Shown one piece after another: positions 12,061 through 24,654 of a stretch of DNA of 64,000 nucleotides (within the stretch, counting starts at the first letter, position 1; the number at the start of each line of letters is the position of its first letter). This DNA comes from Sclerodactyla briareus. Its lineage: Eukaryota; Echinodermata; Holothuroidea; Dendrochirotida; Sclerodactylidae. The DNA is taken from NCBI GenBank assembly GCA_026419785.1, contig JAODTK010003499.1, positions 62,001 through 126,000 of the forward strand, written 5' to 3'. The notes beneath the pieces were generated by a model that ran no database searches, was not told the origin of the DNA, and worked only from the letters and a program-made list of their open reading frames with translations. Both the position numbers and the translations under genes were made by a program.

Positions 12061-13172
12061 CAAAAATCGTGTTTCACTGCAGTGTTACAATTGTCGACAC
12101 ACAAGAATCCGAGTATGCCTACATTGGCATGACGTACCAACATAGGACTGATTGTAAACAGTGACCAATTTGTATGCTGTTATGGGAAAATCAGTGGCAG
12201 GAAATATCCTGCATCTAAATTATTTTAGGCAGGATTTTTGTTTGTGGCGCGATTCACAAAACGCACCAGTGTAATAATGGAGTGAGTTGTTGAAAAAAAA
12301 TAAAAAATAAAGCTAATTATGGGCTTAATTAGCAGTACCATGATTGTATTGTGGCATGATACTCACCCAGGTATATCTGTTTTTGAACGTTTGGTGCATC
12401 TAAAAATGTTTATGCAATTTTGATTACTGCTACGTTTACAATCAATGGGGTTGTTTGTCCATCGTCTGTAACCGCGTTGCAGATGTCCGTCTACTGCCTA
12501 CTGAAAATACGAAGAATGATTCTTCTGGGCTTCCATCTGATCACAAGGCCGCGCATTACTTCTTGAGACCAGTAATAATTATGGTGACGAGTGGTAAATC
12601 CCCGCCCTGAATTCGCAGCATCTCCACTGACAACTGGATTTGATAAAGCAAGCAATATGTAATCATGGTGAGTGTGTTGCTCATCAACCAGAAAAAAAAT
12701 CCTTGAATGCAACTGTGTTTGTTTGGTTTTTTTTGTAACCACAACCGTCGAATGACACAAAAAACAGCTAGGCACCACACCAATCACTTTAAAAATTGAT
12801 CAGAAGAGGGGTATTAAGTGATTCATACACCTATAATTACATGAACTTGTACTGTAAAAAATATGTTGTCCGGACAGTAGTTTAATGGCAAAAAATGCTT
12901 TGTAAATACAGTCAATTTCTGTACTATATACAACAATTACCAGCAATTCCAAATTAATTTGGCATTCATCAATGCGCGGGAAATGAAACCATTAACCATA
13001 GAATGTTTGTAAGGGAAGAATAGTAGTGACTAGTCAAACAACGTCATAGTCTACATCAACACAATATGGGTGGTCGGATCAATTGGAAATAAAAAATGAT
13101 GCTGATGGAATGTCCCACCAATGGCAAGTAGCTACGGAAGAGTTATATTAGGCATGTTCAGTGATGCCTTAC

Positions 13173-13565
13173 CTGGTATCAATCGACGAGCCAGGGAGCT
13201 TCATCCCTGACTGTACTGAGAGGGGGCTGTGGCACTGGTTAACACCATCCCCTTTCCGTCTCTGTCAGCAAGCGTCTTCTCCATGGCAAATGAAACCCAC
13301 TGTAGTCTGGCTGCTTTCTTCCTTCGCTCCATCTTCATCCATATTCTTATGTTGCTCAATCGAGGCATCATCTTCATTTCCTGGACTGTCTGCAGGTAGT
13401 AGGGGGCCCCCCCACTGTGGACTTCACTGTTTTTTTTTTGAGGATTTTGTCTTTCTGCCCCGGCCACTTGCGACGCTCGTTATCCCAACAGCCTCTAGTC
13501 CTGGTCCCTTCCTTCCGCCGGTTGTTTCTAACTTGTTTTTTAGCCGTTTCTTCTTCCAAGGTTCT
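13173..13565 (-). CDS. Charged-residue-rich minus-strand exon candidate in the transposon
   Basis: Read on the minus strand the region is rich in Glu, Lys, Arg and Asp: 'EEETAKKQVRNNRRKEG' near its start and 'NEDDASIEQHKNMDEDG' later. It ends at a good donor, AG|GTAAGG, at 13172-13171. At least one frame change is needed to read it through. The composition is that of a nuclear, linker-rich protein segment, not of random intron. It could be the N-terminal part of the element's transposase, but no catalytic motif is visible. Confidence 0.3.
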
Positions 13566-14726
13566 CGGTAAATAATTTGTGTACTAGTATTTAATTTCTA
13601 TTGGGATAGTTAAGCTTGAAAAAATTTTCAAGTGGAGAAAGCCAGGAGCCTACTCGATATGGCTTGACTTTGACATTAGGTTACCATGCTAATTCCAGCA
13701 TGTATGGCTTCGCAAGCCACTGAGCTAGTGACCTTGAGACACATTAGCCACCAGCTGAATAATCCATGCATGAAAATGGTTATGGGTTCTACAGAAACAG
13801 GCTCGACTCTTCTCGGGGTTTCCATACTGTTCTTCATCAACGCAATCATTTGCCACTACAATAGTACATTGGGAGAAAATTCCAGATCCGTATTTTTGAT
13901 AATTTTTGATTGCTACTGTATGAGTTTAGGAACTAATAATGTTCATATAAAACCCTGGTCCATTTTGATCGTGGTCGCACCACACAATCCACCCTCCTCT
14001 TTTCGACTGTGCTCAGATAGTTGTTCTAGGCCTATGCGTGTTTTTCCTATGCAACTGACGGGTTTAAATACCAGGCCCGATTGATACATTGAGGATACAC
14101 CTTCATTTTCTCGTATATATTTGTCTAGTCTAGTTAATAATTTCAATAATGTATCTTTACTATATGAATACTATATACGCGTCGTGTAGCTGGTTTCCGC
14201 TCAGCAAAAATGCCTCCATCAAAACAATGAGCAACATTGCTACACACTTCAGGACCTCATAGCAGTCCAGTCTGTACCAAACTATAGACGCATACAAGTT
14301 CCTGCAATTCCTCTCACAATTGTACGCAAGTGTCCGCCACTTTTTCAAACGATGAAACCAATTCTAGCCTATATGGCCGATAGCATAACGTCAGCTACAC
14401 CTTAAACTGGGCCTAGCCTACTGACAGTAATTTAGTCTAGGCCTATACTAGGCCCTAAACTGATTCTGCACGGTTTGCAGTCTGATTTTAAACAGATTAA
14501 ATTCCACTCTCGCTGGAACAGGCCGTGAAACTTACTTGATTAACATTGAACACTAGCCTACGCTGTGGAAAAATTGAGGGTGACCCCTAACCTGCGTTCG
14601 TCCATCTTTGAAGTTCGACTTCGAGGTGGCGGTTGTAGAACACTGTAGGGCAAACTGCTTCCGGACTGGATTCGTCCGTTGCTGCTTCACATCCAAGTAT
14701 AAAGTGTTGCTTGTGTCACACTGTTA

Positions 14727-16169
14727 AGGGCCTGTTCCCCTTGTGCGATACGGTACGATACGCTACCCAGAATAACTGTATCGGACGTCGAGTTAAAATT
14801 ATTCACTTTTTCGTACTATAAATTTATCGGATGCGATAACGTTTGCGCAATGCGTGATAACTTGCGCCCTACCGCAAAGAGTATGGAACGCCACAGGCTA
14901 TTGGGTTAATTTTGCGTTAAAAGTGGGGTTTTAGTGGCTAAATCAGGGGTTTTGATGATGTTTTTGGGTAGTGACGTATCCGGGGGAAGACATTGGCCTC
15001 TGAATGGCTCTCTTACCCTATTTTGGCCGCCATGCACTGAACCTACGAACCAGTATTTCAGTTCGAATCCATGACAGCCCTCCTCCCCATATGCATAGTA
15101 GCGTGACAGGAAAAAGGTAATTGGGAGGGTCATGTTGCGCCGTCGCTCACGACTATAATGTGACTGCAAGCATAGATATACGGATGGTAGTGAGTGGCCG
15201 GGGGAGGGGGGTTGTGGCTGTTTGAGAGGAGCATGGTAATGGGTTTTCCAAGGTCTCGATCACAGCCTGACGTATTGAAGGAACTTCACCCTTACCCTCA
15301 CGTGAAGAAGAGGCGGGATAAACGGAGAAGGCAACGGATAAGCTATGGAGGGGGCGTGGTAGAATGTCGATTTCCGACAGGCCGAGTTAAATTATGTCTT
15401 GGTAGATCATGAGGAAGTAGTATAAGTACACGGTGGACCGTGGCATTATTTTTTTACAATGCATGCTCTGAGCATTATAATCAAGCTCCAATTTTTCAGC
15501 TCAATTGGCTGTATTGACTCAATTGACTGAATGCTTCTTGGCTACCCTCACTCTTTACCTTTATCTTATTCTTGATATCCGGGTTAATTACTTCTGGGGG
15601 GTCTGGGTGTCCAACGGAAAGGTAGGCGGGGATGGCGATGTCAGCTGCCTTATTCGTGATCGTCAATTGCGCATCTTTGGGCATCCGGTGGACGATAACC
15701 GCGTTCTGTCTCCACGAGACCCCTTTGGGTTCGGCCGTCTGCCGGGGGCGACAGTAACTCATGGTTGGCGGCCGCTTCGCGGGTACCTCGGAGAGTTGGG
15801 GGGGGTTGGGGCATGCTCCGACAGGCTCGAAGACTAGAGAATAGGCTGTAACTGTTGTTGTTTCCTTTCAAAATGGTCGATAAACACTATTTCATGCCTA
15901 CTACAAGTTACTGAACAAAGACACAAGTTTCGATTGCTTTGAAATTTTTGGCATTCTTGTATTCAACAATTTTGCGACTAGGCTATTCACCGTCTGAAGG
16001 GAAACTTGTGCTTTTCCCAACTATCATCCCACACATTCTCCGCCAGGTTAGGCACCGAGACATACGATAAATTCATCGTACGACATTTTTATCGCACAAG
16101 TGTGAACACTCCATCCGATAATTTATCGTATCCGGTACGGTATCGTATCGCACAAGTGTGAACAGCGCT
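14727..16169. mobile_element. Nested 1.44-kb TIR element with TTA target duplication (PIF/Harbinger-like)
   Basis: The left end AGGGCCTGTTCCCCTTGTGC and the reverse complement of the right end, AGCGCTGTTCACACTTGTGC, form terminal inverted repeats. These extend as a diverged palindrome of 'cgatacggtacgatac' type for over 100 bp on both sides. TTA lies directly outside each end (14724-14726 and 16170-16172), as in PIF/Harbinger elements. It carries no recognised transposase and looks non-autonomous. It lies inside the CACTA-like element and so is the younger of the two. Confidence 0.65.
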
Positions 16170-16429
16170 TTAGTGTTATGTTTCGTGTTGGAATGTTGTG
16201 TATAAATTTATTAGTCAGAATTCGTACACAGTGTTACGCACCTGCGTATCGGAAAAAATGATGCGATTTTATTTTTGTATTCAGAATGTTTCTGAGACTT
16301 CTTAGATCAGGTCAAATGTTCACGTGGAAGTAAAGAGGGTTCCGTAAAGAGTGGGCCACAAGTCACAAACCATGGTAAATACATCGATCCAGAAACAAAG
16401 GGATTTCATTTTGTGGTGGAATTGGGCTA

Positions 16430-16700
16430 AAGGTTAGTCTGGGTTATGGGGTTAGTCAGAAATTGGGCCACTATCCCGTGCACCGGCATGACTGGCTTCA
16501 GCAGACGAAAGTAGTCTATCGAAAATCCGTGGTTAGTCTAGCTCGGGAACTGGTCCAAAAGTTAGTCTATCTCTCCTCTAGGTTAGTCAGGCTCCCATGG
16601 TGGAAAAGCGGAAGAGTATCCTAGTCGAAGTTTATCCGGATAGCTTGACTACTTGCTATACTAACTTTGTCTCTCCAACGCTTGTTTTTGACTAACTTAT
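16430..16700. repeat. Right subterminal GACTAAC/GTTAGTC repeats
   Basis: Repeated GTTAGTC and GACTAAC motifs ('ggttagtctggg', 'ggttagtctagc', 'gttagtctatc', 'ttgactaactt') mirror the block at 7470-7755 and mark the right end of the CACTA-like element. Confidence 0.75.
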
Positions 16701-16710
16701 GTTTTCTGTG

Positions 16711-16980
16711 TTGATGGTACATTCCGCAAGGGTAATCAGTAAAAAGTGCGGAATTTGAGTTATTTAATTAACACAATTAACCCAATAAATTCATATACAT
16801 TCTCTGTGTTGCTCATCTTTTGGCGCCATGCATGATAATTCTCAGTTACGTACTTTCTATCTTAGTGATACAGTTTGAACGGAGACAAACTTCAATTTAA
16901 AAAGAATTTCCGCCCGACTATTTCCTAAACGAGCCAATTTGCAAACTCCTACTGCCGTTATTAGTCACTGTCTTTAATAT
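16711..16980 (+). repeat. HYR-array intron continued after the transposon
   Basis: From 'ttgatggtacattc' through 'cattctctgtgttg', 'gccatgcatgat' and 'gacaaacttcaa' this follows the HYR-array intron order seen at 25635-25760 and 26930-27070. Similarity stops near 'gtctttaatatttt', before the next expected exon, so the last unit of array 1 is truncated. Confidence 0.65.
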
Positions 16981-16999
16981 TTTATTAATATTTATTATA

Positions 17000-18050
17000 T
17001 GGTCTTTATGGTAGATAAAGTAAGTTAATACGCTAACTTCTACTTCTTTTTTGTCTCGCCTGAAGTTTTGTTCAAGAGCGACATAGTATCACTTTTTGTT
17101 TTGTGTCTGTCTGTCTGTCTGTCCGTCCGTATGTGGCTGTGTTTCGATATCTCCTTAACGCGTGAAAGCTGTCTTGCTGAACGAGTGTAAATGTTGTACA
17201 ATGAAAAGTTTCGATGTACACCTACTTTTCGTCCCGTAAAACTCATTTGCATAATTTGCCATATTTCATGAAAATTTGGCCTCCTGGAAGCTGTGTTGTA
17301 CGGGTATCTTCTTGATTCAGTAGAGTAGATGCATTGGTGTGATGAGGTTCAGGCCTATATAACAACTATGAAGTGTAGATGAACGGATAGATTTCCAGCA
17401 TTATATGGTGCTAATTAAGTAGTCTAACTTGCATAATGTATGCGATGTCTGGAAGTTAGATTTCATGAAAAATTGGTGGGAGATGGCTTTATTTATATCC
17501 TGATGACATTATACCGCAGGGACGAGAGGTAAGAGGTCATTTAATGTGACAATTTGCATTGAAGAAGTCCAATTTGCCTAATTTATGCCGATTTTAAAGT
17601 TGGTTGCTTTCTATTGAAACTTGGGAGATGGAACACCTTCAATCCTGATCAATTTAACAGTGTCAAGGTCACTGACGGTAATTTAATGTGACTAACTTGC
17701 ATAAAATTATTCCATTTTTCATAGTTCATTAAAAAAACAAAATGATCGAAAATTGAGTTGGCAGTTAGGGGTTCGTTAGAGGTTTTAGCGGTTTGTCATG
17801 GTCATTTCTGGATTCAGTGAGACAAACATCATCTAATGATATTGTCGAAAGGTCAAAGGTAGAAGTCTTTTAGTCTTTAGAAAATGTGCTTCATTTTAGG
17901 AGTGGTTTATAGGGCAAAGAAATAAAAAAACGGTTATTTTTGGGAATGTGAATAGCTAGGTGTTGCTTACATAGACGAAGCCAGCCCCGCTTCAAGGGGT
18001 CAAGGCTCGGTTTTGATACCTTTCGGGCCGGAGAGCATATGGTGTGTGTA
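17000..18050. repeat. Dispersed repeat with (TCTG)n and 'aatttgcataa' modules
   Basis: It begins 'tttgtctcgcctgaag', a start also seen at about 53755 ('ttttgtttcgcctgaac'). It passes a (TCTG)n run at about 17105-17130, then repeats a loose module containing 'catttgcataat', 'catgaaaa' and 'ttgg' about every 130-170 bp to about 17720. A related set lies at 22030-22480. No coding is supported. Confidence 0.5.
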
Positions 18051-18054
18051 TCTG

Positions 18055-18370
18055 ATTATGTAAAGCTATTGCGGCTTGGTACATTAAACATCGAGGCAAA
18101 GCATTTTTCATAAAAACCGTCATTGTCATCAAAGGTCATGCATTCCGAATCATAACATTTTCTGCAAAAAAAAACTTCTAGTGACGGGGTGCGATATGGC
18201 TGAAAGGGGGACAGCTGCATATTATTCAGGGTAACATTTTTCAAACTGTTATGTCATCAAAGGCTCATTCAAGGTCACTTAGGGACCAAAAACTGCCAAA
18301 TAATAACATTTCCGTGTAAAACCTCTTACCTATTTAAGGTCACAAAACTTCCAGCTAATAAACATTCTCT
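18055..18370 (-). repeat. Inverted fragment of the 1-2280 tandem repeat
   Basis: 'ttttcataaaaaccgtcat' followed by 'gtcatcaaaggtcat' is the reverse complement of the ~140-bp subrepeat of the first array, and a second copy follows at about 18229-18275. The repeat is thus dispersed as well as tandem. Confidence 0.6.
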
Positions 18371-18449
18371 CAACCAAACTCTAGTGACCTGCATGCGACA
18401 CGGATCTGATGTTATTGAGACCATACATGGGATTATTTGGGACTATCGG

Positions 18450-21400
18450 AACATTATACTGTTCTACGGACTTTTCATCAACAATGTTGCTTTCGACTTC
18501 TGTTACACAGCATTGTTGCCTTCGTAATTCGCAGGACGCTACTGTTCTGCCATCAAAATGTTGCGAGTTCCACTAACTCTCTGAACATTATTATTTGGGT
18601 TCGTCGGACCGGCTCCCCTATAATGAGTTAGATTTTGAGAAAGACGATTTGTTCACCAAAGTCGAGAGGGGAAATCGTCATCGGTAACCTAATCCGTGTA
18701 CATTTGCGTGAGCAAATGCTAGCCTAGATTTTGACCGACAAGCCCGCGAGGGGGCTGAAACCTGTTGGCTTTAGATATAGCCAGGCTAGGAGTAAATTTG
18801 GTTTACGCTCACAATTAAGGCTATGCGGGACACTCGCCGTTCAACAGTTGTGAAATTAGCTCGGACCAAATTGTGACTGCTTTGTTTTGTAACGGTTTTT
18901 ACTTGTTCAAGTCTTGTAATGACTAAAGACTAGAGCAAAACCACATGGTCTACAGGTATAGGTCAACGTTACACGGCCCCTGTGGAGTGAACACAGCTTG
19001 TGTAGGATCCTCATTTGAACACCTTGCTGGGACTGTGTCACTAGAATTTAGCAAGTAATGTCAGCCATTTTATTTCAGCTTTTTTGCGAGTAGCAACATT
19101 TTTCATAGATCAGGCTGAGCCTATAGAAGCTAACAAACTTGGGTACCACCTTCATATTTAATAACTAAAAATATTAGGAACAGCATGCGGAATTCGGAGA
19201 GAAATAAGGGCAATAATTGATTAACACAATTCCCCCCCCCCCCAAACATGCTAATGCAAAAAACAGAACCCCGTTTTTGTCACAGATGTTTCCCACGATG
19301 AGCAGCTACCTGTACTTGCAAAAAGGAGCGCAGGCAACTCTTCACGAACTGACTGGTTGTTAGGCTAGCACAGTTAATGTAGTAGAGGGTTAGGCCACTA
19401 CCCGAGATTGGAACCTGGTCAGGTCATATCTGATGATCATGGATCCTGTGCTTTTCCGCCGGGCGCTCAGAACAGAGGAGTGAGTTAGGCAGGCAATTAG
19501 CAAAATGATGTCTGTTGGTTTACTCCCACCCTATACATATAAAGGTATTATCGAAGAGGCATGCCTTATCAGGTACATGATGAACAGGGCAGGAACTGAT
19601 AATTGGCTCGCAAGCTTTTTCTTGTTGACAAAATGTTTTTCTATGGAGAGAGTCTATTCTACACGAACTGGTATCTGAGTTCAACACTGTGACCCCACTT
19701 TTGGGGGATATTTTGCGGGTATGAGGGCTAGGGGGATATTTCAATGGTATAAAAAATATAGGATTTCATTGGAGTCGAGACAATAAGATTGAGTCATCGA
19801 GAATCACAAATAGTGAAAATATATGGTTGGCAGGTGTTGGAATTTTTTTTCTTTTACTATTACTTCGTCCCAGATTCGAACTTATGTGAGGACCGTGATG
19901 CTTATGGTTCTTATCATCTGCCCAATGAGCAACGGCATAGCGAATACTCGAGTAGCCTGTTCTATGAATTCTGTGAATTAGATAGGCATAATACAGTCTC
20001 AAGAGAGTGAAACTGACTTTTGAGCCAGATGGCCTTGAATGAAATTCTTATGTGGTGGCCCGCCCTTGCAGGGTGGAAGGGCTGAAAGACATTGAGTTGG
20101 TGGAGTTAGTTTATTTATTCATATAATTATTGTCTTAGCTCATTTGAGTGTTACATGCGAATTTTGAAGACAATCTGGTTTTCATGAAACTTGGTGGATA
20201 TTATCTACTATCACTATCAGTCTGAAGAGTTATAATAGTGGAGCTGAGGTAACTAGAGTAATTTTCGTCTAATCATCATAACCTTGTGGATGTTCTGGCG
20301 AAGAGTAGCAAGACTAATCCGAGAACCAAAGTGTTTGGAGAAGGGCCAGTCCTCATTTCGCCGAAATGATGCATCCACAAGCATTCAAGCAGGGATGAGT
20401 AGACACTGGTGGTTTCTTGCCTTCTTCTTCTGGAAACGTATCCAGTCTTCTACCAGTATCAGCTTCTACCAGCTGGGAAGAAAGGGTTCAATCCCCAGTC
20501 GGGTCATACCAGGGAAGAATAGTACAGCGCCTTCTTGTCAAACGCTCAGGCCCAAAAGAAACTGGAGGAAGTTGCCAATTGGCTAATCACTGTATGCATG
20601 TTAAGCCCACCTGCACGTCAAGGCACTATATACCGGAGAGGCTGATATACCTGTGGGGAGAATTCGCAGCTGACCAATAAGTGCAGTTTCTATCTATTTG
20701 TATGCCTATTCTATCCACAATCCATCATCCATCCCAGCCATCAGCCTCAAGCCATCCATCCACTATAATTCAGATTTTGCTACTGACACATTCTTTGTTG
20801 GTCATTATGAAACTTCTATCACACTGAAGACCAAATGGAAGAACATCTATGGTGTTCAAATATCACAGTCGAAGGTCATTAGGGTGAATCCTGTCATTTT
20901 TGGTGTGGTCATCATTATCTTAGGCCTAATCTAATGACATTCGGATTGAAATAGTAAGGTCTGGTTTCATGTGTATGAAATGGAACGTGAACGTGGTGGA
21001 CCTGCTCTGATTAGAATTGGAGTATAATAAAGGGGTCAATTCGGTAGCGAGGGGGTTACTGTACTAGCTCCCATATTTTTAGCTCTTTCCCCTGCAACCA
21101 GTGATTATTGAACAGCGGGTAGTTTCAGGGTTCGAATTCCCGGACTTTTGAAACCTGTTGTCTTCTCGTTGGCACTCGGTGCACAGGACCAGGGCAGGGA
21201 AGGGAACTGCTGTTCTGGCGTACGGCCCGCGTCTTACATCAAGAAGGAGGGGTCCGGACCTCATCAGCCCCCTCTCCCCTCCTACCTGCTTGCACTCTAC
21301 ACCATGAAAATATGTGTTATGCTGTGGTCCTGTTACCCCCACAAAAAATATAGAGGTAGATAGGGCTATACAAAAAACTGAATCTTCCTCCCACTCCGAA

Positions 21401-21695
21401 AAATCCCACCCAGTTCCGAGTGCTCTATCAACTTATTAACATTGTCCAGTGATAAATTGTGTGTAATGATGATTAAGACACTACATAGGACGGGATGGAC
21501 ACGAGTGGGGACACGAGTGTGGGACACAAGGAGGATACTGCAGACAACCTTCAAGTAGGAATATGAGACGAGAGGTTGCCCGAATGAAATGACCCTCCCA
21601 CAATATCATCACAATATGATAAGGGCACAAGAAGATTTAAAAAGTGGGCACAGAATAATGTAGGTGACATTACGCCAGTAAAAGAAATTGCCCAT
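18450..21695. repeat. Duplicated segment D1 (partner of 28156-31565)
   Basis: It aligns along its length with 28156-31565 in the same orientation. Shared landmarks include 'gttgccttcgtaattcgcag', 'cctagattttgaccgacaag', 'ggatcctcatttgaacacc', 'tttccgccgggcgctcag', 'gtctattctacacgaactgg' and 'cagaataatgtaggtga'. Differences are scattered substitutions, 1-base indels and a few larger gaps. D1 lacks about 95 bp covering the middle of the open frame found in D2, and a stop follows the aligned ATG. Each D block follows an HYR array. Confidence 0.85.
21050..21330 (+). repeat. Possible tRNA-derived SINE-like segment (D1 copy)
   Basis: 'cagggttcgaattcc' resembles an RNA polymerase III B box, and 'gcaaccagtga' lies at about the right distance upstream for a weak A box. 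The D2 copy at about 30980-31260 keeps the same order. The A box is poor, so this is only a possibility. Confidence 0.25.
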
Positions 21696-22029
21696 TGTTC
21701 CAGGTATCCATGGGTATACATTACAGTATGGAAATAATGCCGTTTGTGTTTCGCCCTGAACAAACTTTTTTTTTAAAAGGATTACTCCGAAACAGTGAGG
21801 CAAATTTTGACGAAATTTTTATGTAGTATCAGGGTTGGGTGAACACGATGGACTAGGTCTTGGGCGTCGGTAAAACCCACTATAAAGGAGGGTGGTAATT
21901 AGCCTTATTCGGATTATCCATTGTTTAGCTCGTTCGCAGAGGGATTACAGATGACTGTGATTGCTATGGTTGGGGCTTGGTTTGGAACTAGGTTAAGGAT
22001 ATGAGGATGAGGAACTGATTAGATGTTAC

Positions 22030-22480
22030 AGCGTTAAAATATGCTAATTGAGATGCTTAATTTGGCATTTATGTGGACATTTAAAGCTCGTGCTATTTTC
22101 CCGGAACTTGACAGTGAATATGGTTCCGAATCCAGTCCTGAATTTTTTTAAAGAGATTCAGGGTCAAGGCATTAATTCAATGTGTCTACTAATTTGCGTA
22201 ATTCAGGCCAAAAATCATGAATCAGTTTGGTGGCTTTAATGAACCTGATGGGTATGTTTACCTTCAGTTTAATTTTTTTTTTTTTCATGGAATCCGGTCA
22301 CTGGAGGTCATTCAAAAAACATACTTTCTAATTTGCATAAAATTTATGCGTAATGCTAAAGTTGCAGATTCCCATGAAATTTGTAGGTGGACTTACCCTA
22401 CCTTCCAAATTCTTAAACTTGACTGGAAAGTTATCAGTTAGTCTATTTTGCATAGACCATTCCAAATTTCAAATGTTCAA
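22030..22480. repeat. Second set of 'aatttgcataa' modules
   Basis: Units containing 'taatttgc', 'catgaaat' and 'gattcccatgaaat' recur about every 130-170 bp, as in 17230-17720. The rest of the gap between D1 and the second HYR array (22480-23880) shows no gene I can support, only a G-run fragment of the hairpin repeat at 23750-23830. Confidence 0.5.
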
Positions 22481-24449
22481 GTTGGTTGGATTCCCATGAA
22501 ATGTGAGAGTGTGGTCTACAATGTCCTGAAATATATTTGAAAGATGTGAAAGATATATATTTGGAATGAAGTCAGACAATTTCAGTCATATATCTACAAA
22601 ACTTATACTCCTTCGGTGGATATGGTCACCCAGTCCTATGAATGTAATGTTCATGGTTTTTACGCTGGTTCTGTTGAATGCTAATACAAAATTCTGGGAG
22701 CGAGACATGGAATGCCTGTAATGTTTGTACTGTGACTAATAGAAAAACCATCAATCGTGCAACCAGGTGAGACACTGGGCGTGATCGCCTTGGGACGATC
22801 AAATGTTCATTAGTTTTCTTTGCCTAAGTAGGCCTGGCCTCGGAAGCTAAAGTTGAACTAAATGAGAAACTGGTACAGTTAAACTACAATAGTCAGTGAC
22901 AGTTCAGTCCCCAATGACTGGACTGTGTGTTCAGTGGGTTACACACACTGCCAAGAACAGACATTGTTTACATTGGGCGTATCATTCCTTTGTGAGGATA
23001 GTAGTTAGGCCTCAGGACGAAAGGGCATTACTGTTATGGGCCAAGTTATTTCTTCGGTCGACATATAGGGTATGCCGAAAAGTTCGACCCACTGACTTCC
23101 TACAAATGTTTTGGCCAACAACCGTTTCAGCCAAGTACTTGTTCAGCTAACCCGTATCAATGGATGTTCGGCCTACCACGGCTGGATGGTTTGGCCGCCT
23201 GCCTTAAATATAAGCAACATATTCCTATTATTCATTCCATTATACCGGCGCTAATGCAGTACTGTGTGACCTGTTTTAACCATAGAACGCTCAAAGATTT
23301 CGATAAAACACCATCTTAATAAGAAGGCCAAGCAGTGAAAATTTGGGCATTGGAGAAGGTTCAAAGGTTTTTAAAGACCACATTTTTTTTTTTATATAAA
23401 CTCAAGTGTGTATGAGCTGAGGTGCTGAAACTAACAACATTGAAACATCGAGGAAGGTCAAAAGATCTAAAGAAACAAAACAGCCTTCCACATGAAAAGT
23501 TCCCGTAAGTCATTAATGCTCCTTGTTGATCATTCTGAAGTGAAAATATTAGAGCATTTATTTGGGTTTGAGTTACAGCTCCATTGGTGTTTCTTGTTGG
23601 CTCTTAACTCGGGAATTCGATGAAAAATTGAGAGTTTTGGCCTTATTGGCCCATCATCTGGTATTGCCTAAATGCTTCAATTCTCGACCTGAATGGAGAG
23701 ATCACAAAACCCAGAGGCAATTTATGCGAGCTCATGTCCCTCATACGCCAAAACGTGGTGGGTGGGGGGGGGGCATTTGATAATGTGTCCCCAACCATCG
23801 AAATGTGGGGGGTGGAGACGTGTCTCCCGTACAAGGATTGAACGGCCCATGACACCATGCACGACTTAAGGATATCATTACTGAATAAACCCTGCAAATT
23901 TCTCAGTTTTTTCAATAGCAATGTACATCATTATTTTTCACTGTGAAGAGTGATCAGTCTATAAGAGAGGAAGTGTATGGATTTGCCTTGTTATGGACAG
24001 TTGGTATTTCTCAGATACATTCTTTCTATCATTAGTGATAACAGTTGAACGATAGACAAGACTTCAAATTTCAAAAAGGATTTCCGCACACGACTAATTT
24101 ACATAACATATTCTTTATAACATCTTTATTTCATGACCGTTCTTTAATCTGTTTGTAACCAGGCCTCGGGTAAGATAGGCTTATAGCTACCGAGTCTTTT
24201 ACCCCTTGATGAAATGCATCATTTACCTAGATATGAGTTTCTATTATTAGTGAAAACACTTCGAATGATAGACAAGACTGTTGAATGACCAACAGTTGAC
24301 AAGTTCCAAAAAAATTATTTTGAACGACGAATTCCCTGAACGAGTTCAAACCGATATCTTTTAGTTTGAGTATGATTTTTACATAGTTTCAGTGATTCTA
24401 ATATATTCTGGTCGGGAGTGGGATCGTGCGTGCGTTATCATTTATGTGG

Positions 24450-24654
24450 ATGAGAGAGCTCCAACGATCAATATCCAGCGACATAGCGGAGCCAGCACAA
24501 GCTAATAGAAATGAGGTGGAAGCTTATTTTAGAGAAAATGTTCAGATAACTCAGGCGGTCCACTGAAAACCCCCAAAGGGGGGAGTGGCGAAAGGAAAAA
24601 CCCTCATGATCCTGCTTCAAAATTGGTACATAGAACGTAATCTGCAAATGTACC
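24450..24654 (+). pseudogene. HYR domain exon 5 (array 2), degenerate and 3' truncated
   Basis: It starts 'atgagagagctccaacgatc' after a decayed acceptor region ('tttatgtgg'). It keeps 'ccagcgacatag', 'gataactc' and a 'ttggtacatagaacgtaat' stretch typical of the module, then breaks off after 'tgcaaatgtacc', losing the last Cys strand and the donor. A 40-bp G/A-rich insertion sits in the middle. Confidence 0.6.

Larger units (their letters stand above)
7450..16710. mobile_element. CACTA/EnSpm-like DNA transposon, 9.26 kb
   Basis: The left end reads CACTGACAAAATAA; the right end, reverse complemented, reads CACAGAAAACATAA. These are imperfect terminal inverted repeats of CACTA type. Directly inside both ends lie some 250-300 bp packed with GACTAAC/GTTAGTC motifs in both orientations, the subterminal repeat architecture typical of CACTA elements. 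The flanks are two halves of one HYR-array intron with a TT duplication. The interior is AT-rich, with unrecognised minus-strand coding candidates, a nested TTA-flanked element and a G-rich hairpin repeat. I could not identify a transposase motif, so the family rests on ends, subterminal repeats and target site. A non-autonomous element is possible. Confidence 0.65.

Noticed and set aside
21120-21140. Possible tRNA gene from the B-box-like 'ggttcgaattcc'
   Set aside because: No cloverleaf can be drawn around it; at best a SINE-like relic inside the D block.
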